Shown here piece after piece: positions 46,467 through 54,734 of a stretch of DNA of 64,000 nucleotides. This DNA is from B1 sp044370475 (lineage in GTDB: Bacteria; Bacteroidota; Bacteroidia; UKL13-3): assembly GCA_044370475.1 (NCBI GenBank), contig JBILVK010000003.1:1-64000 (forward strand), in the 5' to 3' direction. Within the stretch, counting starts at the first letter, position 1. Every line of letters starts with the position of its first letter. The position numbers and the translations under genes are program-made. Below the pieces are notes generated by a model. It saw only the letters and a program-made list of their open reading frames with translations, ran no database searches and was not told where the DNA came from.

Positions 46467-46685
46467 CTACTCCGTTTTGCCTTTAAAAGTAGCATAAATT
46501 TCCATGGCATGTCCGTGACCCAATTCAAAATCTTCCTTAAGCCAATTGGTGATTTCTGTAGCTTTAATTTTTGGATTCAATTTACCACCCACCAAAAACC
46601 CTTTTCCCTCGGCTAATTTTTTAAAATCCTCAGGTGATTTGCCTGTCTTGGCTTTAATATTATCTATATATGCTTGAAACGACAT
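46467..46685 (-). CDS. DUF4287 domain protein
   Basis: A 72-residue protein, MSFQAYIDNIKAKTGKSPEDF through NWLKEDFELGHGHAMEIYATF, the whole of the DUF4287 family. Its function is unknown; it is widespread and may be stress related. It is on the same strand as the GNAT gene, 81 bases away. Confidence 0.88.
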   Translation of the reverse strand: MSFQAYIDNIKAKTGKSPEDFKKLAEGKGFLVGGKLNPKIKATEITNWLKEDFELGHGHAMEIYATFKGKTE

Positions 46686-47267
46686 TGCTCTTATTTTTTA
46701 GTTCAATAATACACAAAACATTTTTTGCAACAAAAATTGGAAATGCTTTACTCCAAATGCCTTCGCACAAAGACTATCGACAAACGACCAAAGACCTTCC
46801 CGCCACAGATGCACAGATTAACTTTTAAAAAAAGCCAAAAAAACATCTGCGAAATCTCCCCTAACCTAAAAAACCTGCGCTAGAGAGGATTTGCAATCCT
46901 CACCATTCCTGTTCTAGGTGTGGATTACAAATCCACACCAGATAATTCTTTTAGCTATTGGCTTTTAGAAATCTGTGAATCTGTGGCCCTGCGCTGGTGT
47001 GGATTTTCAATCCTCACCAGATAGGCAAAATAGCCACAGATGCACAGATTAACTTTTATAAAAAAAAGCAAAAAAAACATCTGCGAAATCTCCCCTAATC
47101 CAAAAAATCTGCGTGAAATTTAAACTAACGGCCAAAACCTTTCCGCCACAAATGCACAGATTAATCTTATAAAAAAAATAAAAGCTAAAGGCCAACAGCT
47201 AACGGCTAACAGCCAGGAGCCAGTTGCCAGGTGCCAGTAGCCTCCCCCAAAGACCAACGACCAAAGA
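46686..47267. repeat. Repeat-rich intergenic block: CACAGATGCACAGATT, GGATT-N3-AATCC and CAAAGACC families
   Basis: Contains three copies of GCCACA(G/A)ATGCACAGATTAA, at about 46803, 47031 and 47151, the first two followed by CATCTGCGAAATCTCCCCTAA. Palindromes built on GGATT-AATCC lie at 46890-47020 (GAGGATT-TGC-AATCCTC and GTGTGGATT-ACA-AATCCACAC). A complement of the GGTCTTTGGTCGTTGG family lies at 46770-46800 and from 47190, running into the trmD stop. No gene was found here. Confidence 0.85.
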
Positions 47268-47942
47268 CTAAAGACCTAATTCCGGTCTCCGCTCCTTAGT
47301 CCGCTCCAAACTTTGCTCATGACGCCATTCATCTATTTTGGCTTGGTGACCAGATAACAAAACCTCAGGCACCTTCCATCCTTTATACTCCGCTGGACGG
47401 GTGTAGACTGGCGGACTAATTAAATCGTCTTGAAAAGAATCGCTTAAGGCAGATGTTTCATCATTTAATGCACCCGGAATTAACCGAACCACTGCATCTA
47501 CCATGGCGGCGGCAGCCAACTCACCACCTGTTAATACAAAATCGCCTAAGCTCAATTCACGCGTTACTAAGTGCTCACGCACGCGCTCATCAACTCCTTT
47601 ATAATGTCCGCACAGGAAAGCAATATTCTTTTTAGTGCTTAATTCATTCGCAATTTTCTGCGTAAATGGCTCGCCATCCGGACTCATATAAATGATTTCA
47701 TCGTAGCTTACCTTTTCTTTTAATTGGTTCAGACAGCGGTCTATGGGTTCTATGCTCATCACCATGCCCGCCCCACCACCAAAGGGGTAATCATCTACGT
47801 TTTTATGTTTAGACAGCGAATAATCTCTAATATTATGCAATTCGATCTGAACCAATTCACGCTCAATGGCACGTTTGATAATGGATTGCGAGAAGGGTCC
47901 ATCAAAAATTTGGGGAAACAAAGTTAAAATGTCAATTTGCAT
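47268..47942 (-). CDS. trmD: tRNA (guanine-N1)-methyltransferase TrmD
   Basis: A 224-residue enzyme that methylates G37 next to the anticodon. The start MQIDILTLFPQIFDGPF matches the family. The upstream reading to 47990 adds 16 unrelated residues and is rejected. The SPOUT core has YPFGGGAGMVMSIEPI, FLCGHYKGVDERV and GDFVLTGGELAA. The last two codons before the stop (GGT CTT TAG) belong to the GGTCTTTAGTCTTTGG repeat, so the stop codon is provided by the repeat array. The normal neighbour rplS is 2.4 kb away. Confidence 0.93.
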   Translation of the reverse strand: MQIDILTLFPQIFDGPFSQSIIKRAIERELVQIELHNIRDYSLSKHKNVDDYPFGGGAGMVMSIEPIDRCLNQLKEKVSYDEIIYMSPDGEPFTQKIANELSTKKNIAFLCGHYKGVDERVREHLVTRELSLGDFVLTGGELAAAAMVDAVVRLIPGALNDETSALSDSFQDDLISPPVYTRPAEYKGWKVPEVLLSGHQAKIDEWRHEQSLERTKERRPELGL

Positions 47943-47990
47943 ATGTTTCACAAAAATAAGCTTATAATTCAGAACAAAATATTCCATCAC

Positions 47991-48674
47991 ATGAAAAAGT
48001 ATGTATTCCTCTCTTATTTAGGCTTAGTTTCTATCTTCTCTTGGGCGCAAGGAACAGGCATGCAGACTTCCCAACAAGAGTTAATTGGCAAATTAAGTAG
48101 CCTACAAAACCCTACTTTCCAAATAGGCGGTTTGCAAGGTGCAGATAAAGGAAAACCCATTAAATACAATGCTTTTGGCATGGGACTCATTCCCACAGAT
48201 TATTTAATGGTGGGGGGAAATCATGTAAGCTTTCGCAAATTTGGTGCTGGACTAAGTTGGCGATTGGGCATTAACAATATGCAAATTAATAAAGAAGGAT
48301 TTAGTGAGGTAAATTTTGATACTGCCAAGAATAATGGATGGCTTACAGGTAAATCTAAACTCACTTATTCGTATGGAGCCAACCTAAATTTTGTATTTGC
48401 CATCACTAAAAAAATCCCAGGCTATTTTGGAATTGGCGCGATTAGACAAAGAGGATTTTCAGAACTGCAAACTCCTTTTGCAAACCCAGGTGAAACGGAA
48501 TGGCAATTAGACCCCAATAAAACAAAATTTGTATTCAACTTTGGAGCGGGCGTCTTCATTCCATTAGCAAGCAGGGTTGTCTTAAACTTATCTTACGACC
48601 ATATGCCACAAACCGTATTTGTGGGCATCGCCATCTCAGGGCCCTTTAACTACGAAGACATCGATATGTGGTAG
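47991..48674 (+). CDS. Secreted outer-membrane-like beta-barrel protein
   Basis: A 227-residue protein from MKKYVFLSYLGLVSIFSWAQ, a signal peptide. An earlier in-frame ATG at 47937 overlaps trmD and is not favoured. The mature part has alternating hydrophobic strands (YLMVGGNHVSFRKFGAGLSW, VFNFGAGVFIPLASRVVLNL) as in small outer membrane beta-barrels. No specific family is recognised. It is divergent from trmD. Confidence 0.7.
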   Translation: MKKYVFLSYLGLVSIFSWAQGTGMQTSQQELIGKLSSLQNPTFQIGGLQGADKGKPIKYNAFGMGLIPTDYLMVGGNHVSFRKFGAGLSWRLGINNMQINKEGFSEVNFDTAKNNGWLTGKSKLTYSYGANLNFVFAITKKIPGYFGIGAIRQRGFSELQTPFANPGETEWQLDPNKTKFVFNFGAGVFIPLASRVVLNLSYDHMPQTVFVGIAISGPFNYEDIDMW

Positions 48675-48739
48675 AAAATACCCCCACAAATCGATGTCTT
48701 CAATTAGTTAATTTCGGATGGCGCTTTTTAAAGAACTGC

Positions 48740-48761
48740 CATTTATTTTCTTAAATAAATG
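48740..48761. terminator. AT-rich hairpin between convergent genes
   Basis: CATTTATTT pairs perfectly with AAATAAATG around TCTT. It lies between the convergent genes ending at 48674 and 48765, and may stop transcription from both sides. The stem is all AT except its end pair, so it is weak. Confidence 0.45.
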
Positions 48762-48764
48762 TTC

Positions 48765-50399
48765 CTATTTATCAGCCATTACAGCCTTAGCTTTTACATT
48801 GGCAGGATCTAATTCCAAAACCTTTTTGTAATACTCTTTTGCCTCCGCTTTTTTATCCTTGTTTAAGAAATAAAAACCAAGGTATCCATAAGCATTTATC
48901 AATCCAGCTTTGTTCTTTTGCTTTAAATTAGACTCAAATTTTTCTGGGTCGGCACTCAACAATTGAATATACTTTTCGTAGAATGGCTTAGGTAGGTCAG
49001 ATTCAAAATCTGGGTCCATAGAAGAATTACAATTTCCTCTCCACAAATAAGCATCTGGGTAATCAGGCTTCAATTCATTTACTTTCATAAAAGCAGAATC
49101 TGCTTTATTGTATTGCTTAGCATAGTATAAAGCTTTTCCATATAGGAAATAATCAGCAGCAGTCACCTTTTTAGCACGAGCAATATATACCTCATAACTT
49201 GCAGCAGCGCTATCAAACTGCTTCATTTTATTGTAGATTTTAGCCAAATCAATATACATATCGGTATTGTATGGATTCAATTCCATGGCCTTTTTCAAAG
49301 TAGAAACCGCCAATGAATCTTTGCCACCCACTTTAGATTGCAACCTACCTAAATACTCATAATCTGAAGCGGTAAGTTTCTTAGCATCTTGCTTAGAGAA
49401 ATAGTATTCCAAAGAACCTAAACCGCTTTTTGCCAACTCTTGATCTACCTTGGTCTCTAACACCTCACAAACAGAAAATGCACGCAAACGATACAACAAC
49501 AAAGTAGTTTTATCCTCTTTCTGAATCTCATCAATTTTCTCTAAAGACTCGTCATAAGCCTTACTCAAAAACAAGATTCTAGCAAACCTAATTTGATTGG
49601 CTAAACTAGGCTCAGAATTAGCAAGATATTTTCCATACGCTTCTTTTGCCAAAGTGAACTTTCTTTGTGCATAGTACAATTCAGCTTGGTATTTCCATGC
49701 TGGTGCATAATTAGGGTCCTTCTCAAACGCACGGTTCAAATCACTTTGTGCCTGTTCGTAATTTTTAACCCTTATCCAAATAACAGAAACACGGGTATAA
49801 GCTTTAGGGTTTTTCGGTTCGATCCCAATCGCGCGCTCGTAAAAAGTAGCGGCATTACCACCATCGTTCTTTTCAAGATAAACATCGCCACCGGCTATCA
49901 ATAAATCATAATTCTTTTTGTCTTGATCGTATCCCATTTTAATGAGCGCTTCCGCCTCATCTAACATTTTTACAATGGCATTATTAACCATGCTAGATGC
50001 TACCACAGTAATGGCCTTTATATCGCTAATGATACCAGAGCGGGTCTTGCTAAACGACAATGCTTTGTCAAAATGCTCCTTTGCTTTTTCCTTATTCTCA
50101 ACTAACAATTCCAACTCACCTAATCCTGCATAGTTGCTTGGATTGGCAGGAGCCACTTTTACTCCCTCATTGTAGCAAAAAGTTGCAGAGTCGGTATTTA
50201 ATAAATTGAGGTACGATTGACCCAAGTAATACCAGTAATCGCCATTGCTTGGCTCTTTGGCCACCAATTGCTTAAAAACATCACGAGAGGCTTCGTACTT
50301 TTCAAAATCAATATTACGTAACCCCTCAGAAAAAGATTGTGCCTGAGCAAAGCCCGACATCAACAAAAATCCTACTAAACTTAAAATTCTATTTTTCAT
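48765..50399 (-). CDS. Secreted tetratricopeptide repeat protein
   Basis: A 544-residue protein with signal peptide MKNRILSLVGFLLMSGFAQA and TPR units almost throughout (for example YWYYLGQSYLNLLNTDSATFCYNEG, AYTRVSVIWIRVKNYEQAQ, AKEYYKKVLELDPANVKAK). It lies 3 bases after the PstS-like gene. The set TPR, PstS-like, TonB, ExbD, ExbD, ExbB is common in Bacteroidota. TPRs here may scaffold envelope complexes; the exact role is unknown. Confidence 0.85.
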   Translation of the reverse strand: MKNRILSLVGFLLMSGFAQAQSFSEGLRNIDFEKYEASRDVFKQLVAKEPSNGDYWYYLGQSYLNLLNTDSATFCYNEGVKVAPANPSNYAGLGELELLVENKEKAKEHFDKALSFSKTRSGIISDIKAITVVASSMVNNAIVKMLDEAEALIKMGYDQDKKNYDLLIAGGDVYLEKNDGGNAATFYERAIGIEPKNPKAYTRVSVIWIRVKNYEQAQSDLNRAFEKDPNYAPAWKYQAELYYAQRKFTLAKEAYGKYLANSEPSLANQIRFARILFLSKAYDESLEKIDEIQKEDKTTLLLYRLRAFSVCEVLETKVDQELAKSGLGSLEYYFSKQDAKKLTASDYEYLGRLQSKVGGKDSLAVSTLKKAMELNPYNTDMYIDLAKIYNKMKQFDSAAASYEVYIARAKKVTAADYFLYGKALYYAKQYNKADSAFMKVNELKPDYPDAYLWRGNCNSSMDPDFESDLPKPFYEKYIQLLSADPEKFESNLKQKNKAGLINAYGYLGFYFLNKDKKAEAKEYYKKVLELDPANVKAKAVMADK

Positions 50400-50402
50400 T
50401 AC

Positions 50403-51341
50403 CTAATCTAAATTAATTGTCCTTATTGACGAGCGAAAAGGAACCAATCCGCCCTTCAAAATAATTTTCTGTCCAGGCTCACTTTCCATAAAGCCAGCAA
50501 AGCCTGTGCCAAGTCCGGTTCTCATCTCCCTACTCGCCACTTTTATCTGCCTCCAATAAGGATATTGCTTCAACGCAATATTACCTTGCATAGGCTTATT
50601 ATTAATACCTGCAACTCGCATCAAGATAGGCTCTACCTCTGCTACCTTCACCTTGTCTAAGAATTGTCTTGATTGCACATCATCGGTATCACTTATCCAA
50701 CTCACGCCAATAATTCCTATGGCATTTTTATTTTTCTCCACATGCGCCAAAACGGCTTCATTGCCTTTTAAGGCAAAGCAATTTTTGCCCAATGGCAAAC
50801 CTTTCAGAGAACTATCTTGTAGCAACCTAATGGCACCAGATTTTGGATCATCAAATACCACTTGAATTTCTCCCGAAGTATTGTTTGGATTAATTTGGTT
50901 CCAATTGCTAATTTCACCACTTAACAATCCACGAACTTGCTTCAATGTTAAACTAGTGTCTTTACAACTTGAATGCATGATAAAAGCGATGGCATCATAT
51001 CCAATTTTATGGTACCTAGCTTTACTAATTTGTTGTGATTTTAACACAGCCAATTCTTCCTCATTTAATTCGCGCGTTACTATGGCCAATCTGGCGCTAT
51101 CCTTCAACATAAATTGAATAGCATCAAACTCGCTCATAAAAACCATATTTATCTTGGCTTTAGGATATAGCTGCTCAAATACCATACGCTCAGCATCCAT
51201 TATAGGCTTAAGACTTTCATCACAAGCCACTGTAATCTCACCACTGCTTGGGGTATCTTTCACCTCATTGTTGTTCGGTGAATCAGAACAAGCTGCCACA
51301 AAAAAGAATAAGGCAACTAAAAATAGAATGTTTCTTACCAT
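50403..51341 (-). CDS. PstS-like phosphate/substrate-binding lipoprotein
   Basis: A 312-residue protein with a lipobox in FFVAACSDS at about residue 18. The periplasmic-binding fold shows ITVACDESLKPI, GYDAIAFIMHSSCK, LSGEISNWNQI and FDDPKSGAIRLL, matching PstS/phosphate-binding family patterns. No PstCAB transporter genes are near, so it may not feed a classical ABC transporter. The start overlaps the small membrane gene at 51335 by 7 bases. Confidence 0.85.
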   Translation of the reverse strand: MVRNILFLVALFFFVAACSDSPNNNEVKDTPSSGEITVACDESLKPIMDAERMVFEQLYPKAKINMVFMSEFDAIQFMLKDSARLAIVTRELNEEELAVLKSQQISKARYHKIGYDAIAFIMHSSCKDTSLTLKQVRGLLSGEISNWNQINPNNTSGEIQVVFDDPKSGAIRLLQDSSLKGLPLGKNCFALKGNEAVLAHVEKNKNAIGIIGVSWISDTDDVQSRQFLDKVKVAEVEPILMRVAGINNKPMQGNIALKQYPYWRQIKVASREMRTGLGTGFAGFMESEPGQKIILKGGLVPFRSSIRTINLD

Positions 51342-51553
51342 AATGCGCGTTTTACCCTAAACAAACCATAAGCCAAAAGCATCAAACTAACGGTCACCTT
51401 TGCCCATTCATCAATGCCCTCAATAAAAGGATTGAAATAAAAAACAAAAGAAAAAACCACGTAAAAAACACCCATAATGGTGTTAAAATACTTAAGTACC
51501 CCAGTAACCTTCCCTTCTCTTTTCTCGCGAATTTCTTCTAATTGATCATTCAT
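51335..51553 (-). CDS. Small membrane protein before the PstS-like gene
   Basis: A 72-residue protein with a charged N-terminus and two hydrophobic segments (about 26-46 and 52-66). No family is recognised. It overlaps the next gene by seven bases and lies directly after the terminator of the ExbB-TonB operon. It probably starts its own operon with the PstS-like and TPR genes. Confidence 0.65.
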   Translation of the reverse strand: MNDQLEEIREKREGKVTGVLKYFNTIMGVFYVVFSFVFYFNPFIEGIDEWAKVTVSLMLLAYGLFRVKRALW

Positions 51554-51559
51554 GATGTT

Positions 51560-51629
51560 AACAAATAAGGCCCGAATCTTCCTTGAAGCCTAACAAAAAT
51601 AAGGCTACAACAAAGATTCAGGCCTTGTT
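51560..51629 (-). terminator. Large intrinsic terminator after tonB
   Basis: An outer stem pairs AAGGCCCGAATCTT with AAGATTCAGGCCTT, and an inner stem pairs AGCCT with AGGCT. On the minus strand it ends in a T-rich run before the next gene. It separates the ExbB-ExbD-ExbD-TonB unit from the small-membrane/PstS/TPR unit. Confidence 0.7.
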
Positions 51630-51634
51630 ATAAT

Positions 51635-52438
51635 TTAGTTTAATTGGAAACGAATAGGTAAAGTAAACTTCACTGTTACTGGCTTACCATTTTGCTTTCC
51701 TGGTGTCCAACTTGGCATACCTTTCACAACCCTCACAGCTTCTTCATCACAACCCCAACCCAACTTCTTTCCTACCTGCTCAATTTGCGAAATTTTACCG
51801 TCTGAACCAACCACAAAAGTTAATACAACCTTTCCTTCAACGCCGTTTTCTCTGGCCAAAGGAGGGAAAGCTATATTCTTACTTAAGTATTTGTACATTT
51901 CTTCGGTACCACCACTAAACTCTGGCATTTGCTCTGCAAAGGTCAAAATTTCTGGCGCATCACCGTCTCCATCTCCACCTTCTGTTAAGCTTGCATCAAC
52001 CCCGTTTGGATCTCCCTCAACCGTGGTAACACCCGCATCTTTATCCTTCATCTCTTCTTGAATTGGAGGTGGTTCATCATCTGGAACCTCTTCATCAGGT
52101 TTAATTTCTGGCGGAGTAAATTTCACCGTACTTTTTAAAGGTGGCGGTGGCTCCGTTGGTGGTGGTGGTGGCTCGTTCTTGTCTATTGGTGGTGGTTCTT
52201 CTAAGGTAGTTACATCTGTAACCTTAACCTCATTCTCCTTTGGAATTTTTGATTCAATATAGTTTACAATTACTGGTGCAGATATACTGGCAGTAAACAA
52301 AACTACGGCAAACACAATTCCTTTTATAGTATACTCATCGCCTTTTTTACGCAATACATAAGCTCCATAAGCCTTGTTGCGGTGGTTAAAAATAAGCTCA
52401 ACCCATTTGCTATCAAAAATATCTAATTTTGCTGCCAT
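51635..52438 (-). CDS. tonB: Energy transducer TonB (anchored)
   Basis: A 267-residue protein. A short cytoplasmic N-terminus is followed by one membrane segment (about 38-60, IVFAVVLFTASISAPVIVNYI). A proline-rich periplasmic spacer with PPPP and E-rich runs covers about 75-135. The TonB C-terminal domain runs from EQMPEFSGGTEEMYKYL to KFTLPIRFQLN. It draws on ExbB/ExbD to power TonB-dependent outer membrane receptors. It is the third TonB-domain protein in the window and the only one with an anchor. It is 1 base downstream of exbD. Confidence 0.95.
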   Translation of the reverse strand: MAAKLDIFDSKWVELIFNHRNKAYGAYVLRKKGDEYTIKGIVFAVVLFTASISAPVIVNYIESKIPKENEVKVTDVTTLEEPPPIDKNEPPPPPTEPPPPLKSTVKFTPPEIKPDEEVPDDEPPPIQEEMKDKDAGVTTVEGDPNGVDASLTEGGDGDGDAPEILTFAEQMPEFSGGTEEMYKYLSKNIAFPPLARENGVEGKVVLTFVVGSDGKISQIEQVGKKLGWGCDEEAVRVVKGMPSWTPGKQNGKPVTVKFTLPIRFQLN

Positions 52439-52439
52439 G

Positions 52440-53096
52440 TTAATTCGATTTAACGGTCATTGCGGTCTTAATTAACTCTTGCTCTACTGGCGTAATGTCA
52501 ACAATGGCATAACGTCCAATATTACAAATCAACATTTCATCCAAAATATCAACTAGGTTTCTGTATTTGGCTTTATCATCAGCTTTTATCACAACAATCA
52601 AAGCATCTTTATTCGCCTTAATTCCAGCAATACGCTTTTTCATTTCGTCCTCCGGAATTTGATTGAGTTTATACATCTCCTTCAAAATTGGAATAGAATC
52701 GTAATTGTTGTTGTTGGCTTTATTTAACAACTCCCTGTTTCTAGTTAACAGCGTAGCACGAATTCCACCAGCGCTATAATTTGTTATAACAGGTGTCTCA
52801 GGCTCTCCTGTTGTTTCATTGATATAGTAGTAAACAATGGTATCGCCTGCTGCTAACAGCACCGTAATAGCTTGCGATGCTTTCACCTTTTGCTTATCTA
52901 TCTCGTTAACTTCCTTCACAGGCATGTTAATCTCCATGGTTTTTGGCTTGCTCATGGAAGTAGTTAACATAAAGAAGGTAATGAGCAAAAAGCCCAAATC
53001 TACCATGGGAGTAAAGTCAACACGTGTCGACATTTTCTTCCCTTTTGGTTTCCCACCTTTTTTATGGCCACCCCCGCCGCCTTCTATTTCTGCCAT
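52440..53096 (-). CDS. exbD: ExbD/TolR family biopolymer transport protein, second copy
   Basis: A 218-residue protein. A glycine/lysine-rich cytoplasmic tail is followed by one membrane segment, STRVDFTPMVDLGFLLITFFML, with the key aspartate in PMVDLGF. The C-terminal periplasmic domain follows. It forms the proton-driven motor with ExbB. It is the second of two consecutive exbD genes, 6 bases after the first, and 1 base before tonB. Confidence 0.92.
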   Translation of the reverse strand: MAEIEGGGGGHKKGGKPKGKKMSTRVDFTPMVDLGFLLITFFMLTTSMSKPKTMEINMPVKEVNEIDKQKVKASQAITVLLAAGDTIVYYYINETTGEPETPVITNYSAGGIRATLLTRNRELLNKANNNNYDSIPILKEMYKLNQIPEDEMKKRIAGIKANKDALIVVIKADDKAKYRNLVDILDEMLICNIGRYAIVDITPVEQELIKTAMTVKSN

Positions 53097-53102
53097 TTTC
53101 GT

Positions 53103-53711
53103 TTATTTTTTTTCAACTGTCTCGGTAGACATGTTGGTGATAAAATTAAATCTATTTACTTTCTTCTCCTGTAGCGTAGCAATTACTTGCTTTATCACAG
53201 GAAAATTCGAGTTTTGATCGCCTTTAATAGCAACCCTTACTTTATTGTTCGACAAACGAGCCTGCCATATCCAATCACCCAATTCATTGTTCAACGAATC
53301 GTATGGAATTCCACTTTGGTTAAATTTTGCACGGTCTTCAGATTTTACAGCCAAAAGTTCTTTGAGTTGACTAAATGGAACACCAAAACTCGACATTAAA
53401 GAGAATGCTTTAATTTCATCATTGGTGAACGGCACTTGTTTTAAAGCACTCATTTTTTGAATCAACTCTTGTTTGTACTGTTGTCCTTCCATACTAAAAA
53501 ACACCCTGCTATCCTCACTTATGGTGATAGTCATGATATCTACGTCTGGAATAGGAACCTCTGCTACCGATGAAGGTGCATTAACCGTTACAGGCTCATC
53601 AGGTTTGAATTGGGTAGCCAACATAAAGAACGTAAGTAGAAGGAAAGCCACATCCGTCATGGCCGTCATATCTACCGAGGTACTTTTACGTGGTACTTTA
53701 ACCTTTGGCAT
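53103..53711 (-). CDS. exbD: ExbD/TolR family biopolymer transport protein, first copy
   Basis: A 202-residue protein with the membrane segment STSVDMTAMTDVAFLLLTFFML and the conserved aspartate in MTDVAF. The C-terminal region is periplasmic. Paired ExbD genes with one ExbB and TonB are usual in Bacteroidota. It is 72 bases downstream of exbB, and this gap carries a perfect 16-base palindrome. Confidence 0.92.
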   Translation of the reverse strand: MPKVKVPRKSTSVDMTAMTDVAFLLLTFFMLATQFKPDEPVTVNAPSSVAEVPIPDVDIMTITISEDSRVFFSMEGQQYKQELIQKMSALKQVPFTNDEIKAFSLMSSFGVPFSQLKELLAVKSEDRAKFNQSGIPYDSLNNELGDWIWQARLSNNKVRVAIKGDQNSNFPVIKQVIATLQEKKVNRFNFITNMSTETVEKK

Positions 53712-53760
53712 AGTATTTTATTTAAAAATTATAATTTAAAATCAATTGTATCCTTAGCAA

Positions 53761-53776
53761 TTTGGTTCGAACCAAA
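53761..53776. repeat. Perfect palindrome TTTGGTTCGAACCAAA between exbB and exbD
   Basis: The fully symmetric form of the iterated motif, in an intergenic gap within an operon. It could form a small cruciform or be a protein site. Confidence 0.65.
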
Positions 53777-53783
53777 AAACTAA

Positions 53784-54608
53784 TTATTTATGCTTCTCAG
53801 CAAATGTTTGAACAATGCTATATCCAGCTTCATCAATTGTAAAGGTAATCTTGTCAATTTTTGTAGTGAATACATTGTACATAATAATAGCTACAGCAGA
53901 GTTACCAATACCCAAGGCTGTATTAATCAAAGCCTCAGAAATACCATTCGCCAAACCTACTGAATCTGGAGCTCCACCAGTACCCAAGGCCGAGAACGCC
54001 TTGATCATACCAATTACCGTTCCTAATAGTGCAATCAAAGTAGATACTGAAGCCATGGTTGCTATAATAACCAAGTTCTTTTCTAACATTGGCAATTCTA
54101 AAGTAGTTGCTTCTTCTAATTCTTTTTGAATAGCAATGATTTTATGGTCGGTATCCATTTCAGTTTTACTTTCCATTTCCTTGTACTTAATTAGGGCAGC
54201 ACGAACTACATTTGCTACTGATCCTTTTTGCTTATCGCACTCAGAAATTGCAGCATCTACGCTACCTGCGTTTAAATGACCTTGTACCTTGCGAACAAAA
54301 GCTTCAGCGTTTGAAGTACCTTGAGCTTTGCCAATAGTTAAGAAACGCTCAATGGAAAAGGTAATACTCATTAATACCAACGACAATAGAATAGGTACAA
54401 TAAATCCACCTTTGTAAATTAATCCTAAAACGTGACCAACACCCTCTGCTACCGGGTGATTTGCTGAATCTCCTCCTTCAAAATTGGAAGGATTTCCCAA
54501 AACAAACTTGTAAATTAAGATACCAGTGATAACCAAAATTGGAATTGTGAAAGCTGCAAAATTGCTTTTTAATGAGCTTTCTTTTTGAGGTGTTGCTACC
54601 TTGTTCAT
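53784..54608 (-). CDS. exbB: MotA/TolQ/ExbB proton channel family protein
   Basis: A 274-residue protein with three membrane segments (about 17-37, FAAFTIPILVITGILIYKFV; 70-90, GFIVPILLSLVLMSITFSIE; 165-220, the GTVIGMIKAFSALG region). The latter two carry the polar residues of the channel. It builds the pentameric ring of the ExbB-ExbD motor. It leads the minus-strand exbB-exbD-exbD-tonB operon. The nuo operon ends 126 bases upstream. Confidence 0.93.
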   Translation of the reverse strand: MNKVATPQKESSLKSNFAAFTIPILVITGILIYKFVLGNPSNFEGGDSANHPVAEGVGHVLGLIYKGGFIVPILLSLVLMSITFSIERFLTIGKAQGTSNAEAFVRKVQGHLNAGSVDAAISECDKQKGSVANVVRAALIKYKEMESKTEMDTDHKIIAIQKELEEATTLELPMLEKNLVIIATMASVSTLIALLGTVIGMIKAFSALGTGGAPDSVGLANGISEALINTALGIGNSAVAIIMYNVFTTKIDKITFTIDEAGYSIVQTFAEKHK

Positions 54609-54734
54609 GTGAATTTATTTTTATAGTTTAATTAGTTACAAAAAAAGTCAATATTTACTAATATGCAAGTTGCATCACATATTAAATAATTGTGAAGCTC
54701 TTGCCCCGCAATATAAAGCAAAACGAAAATAAAA

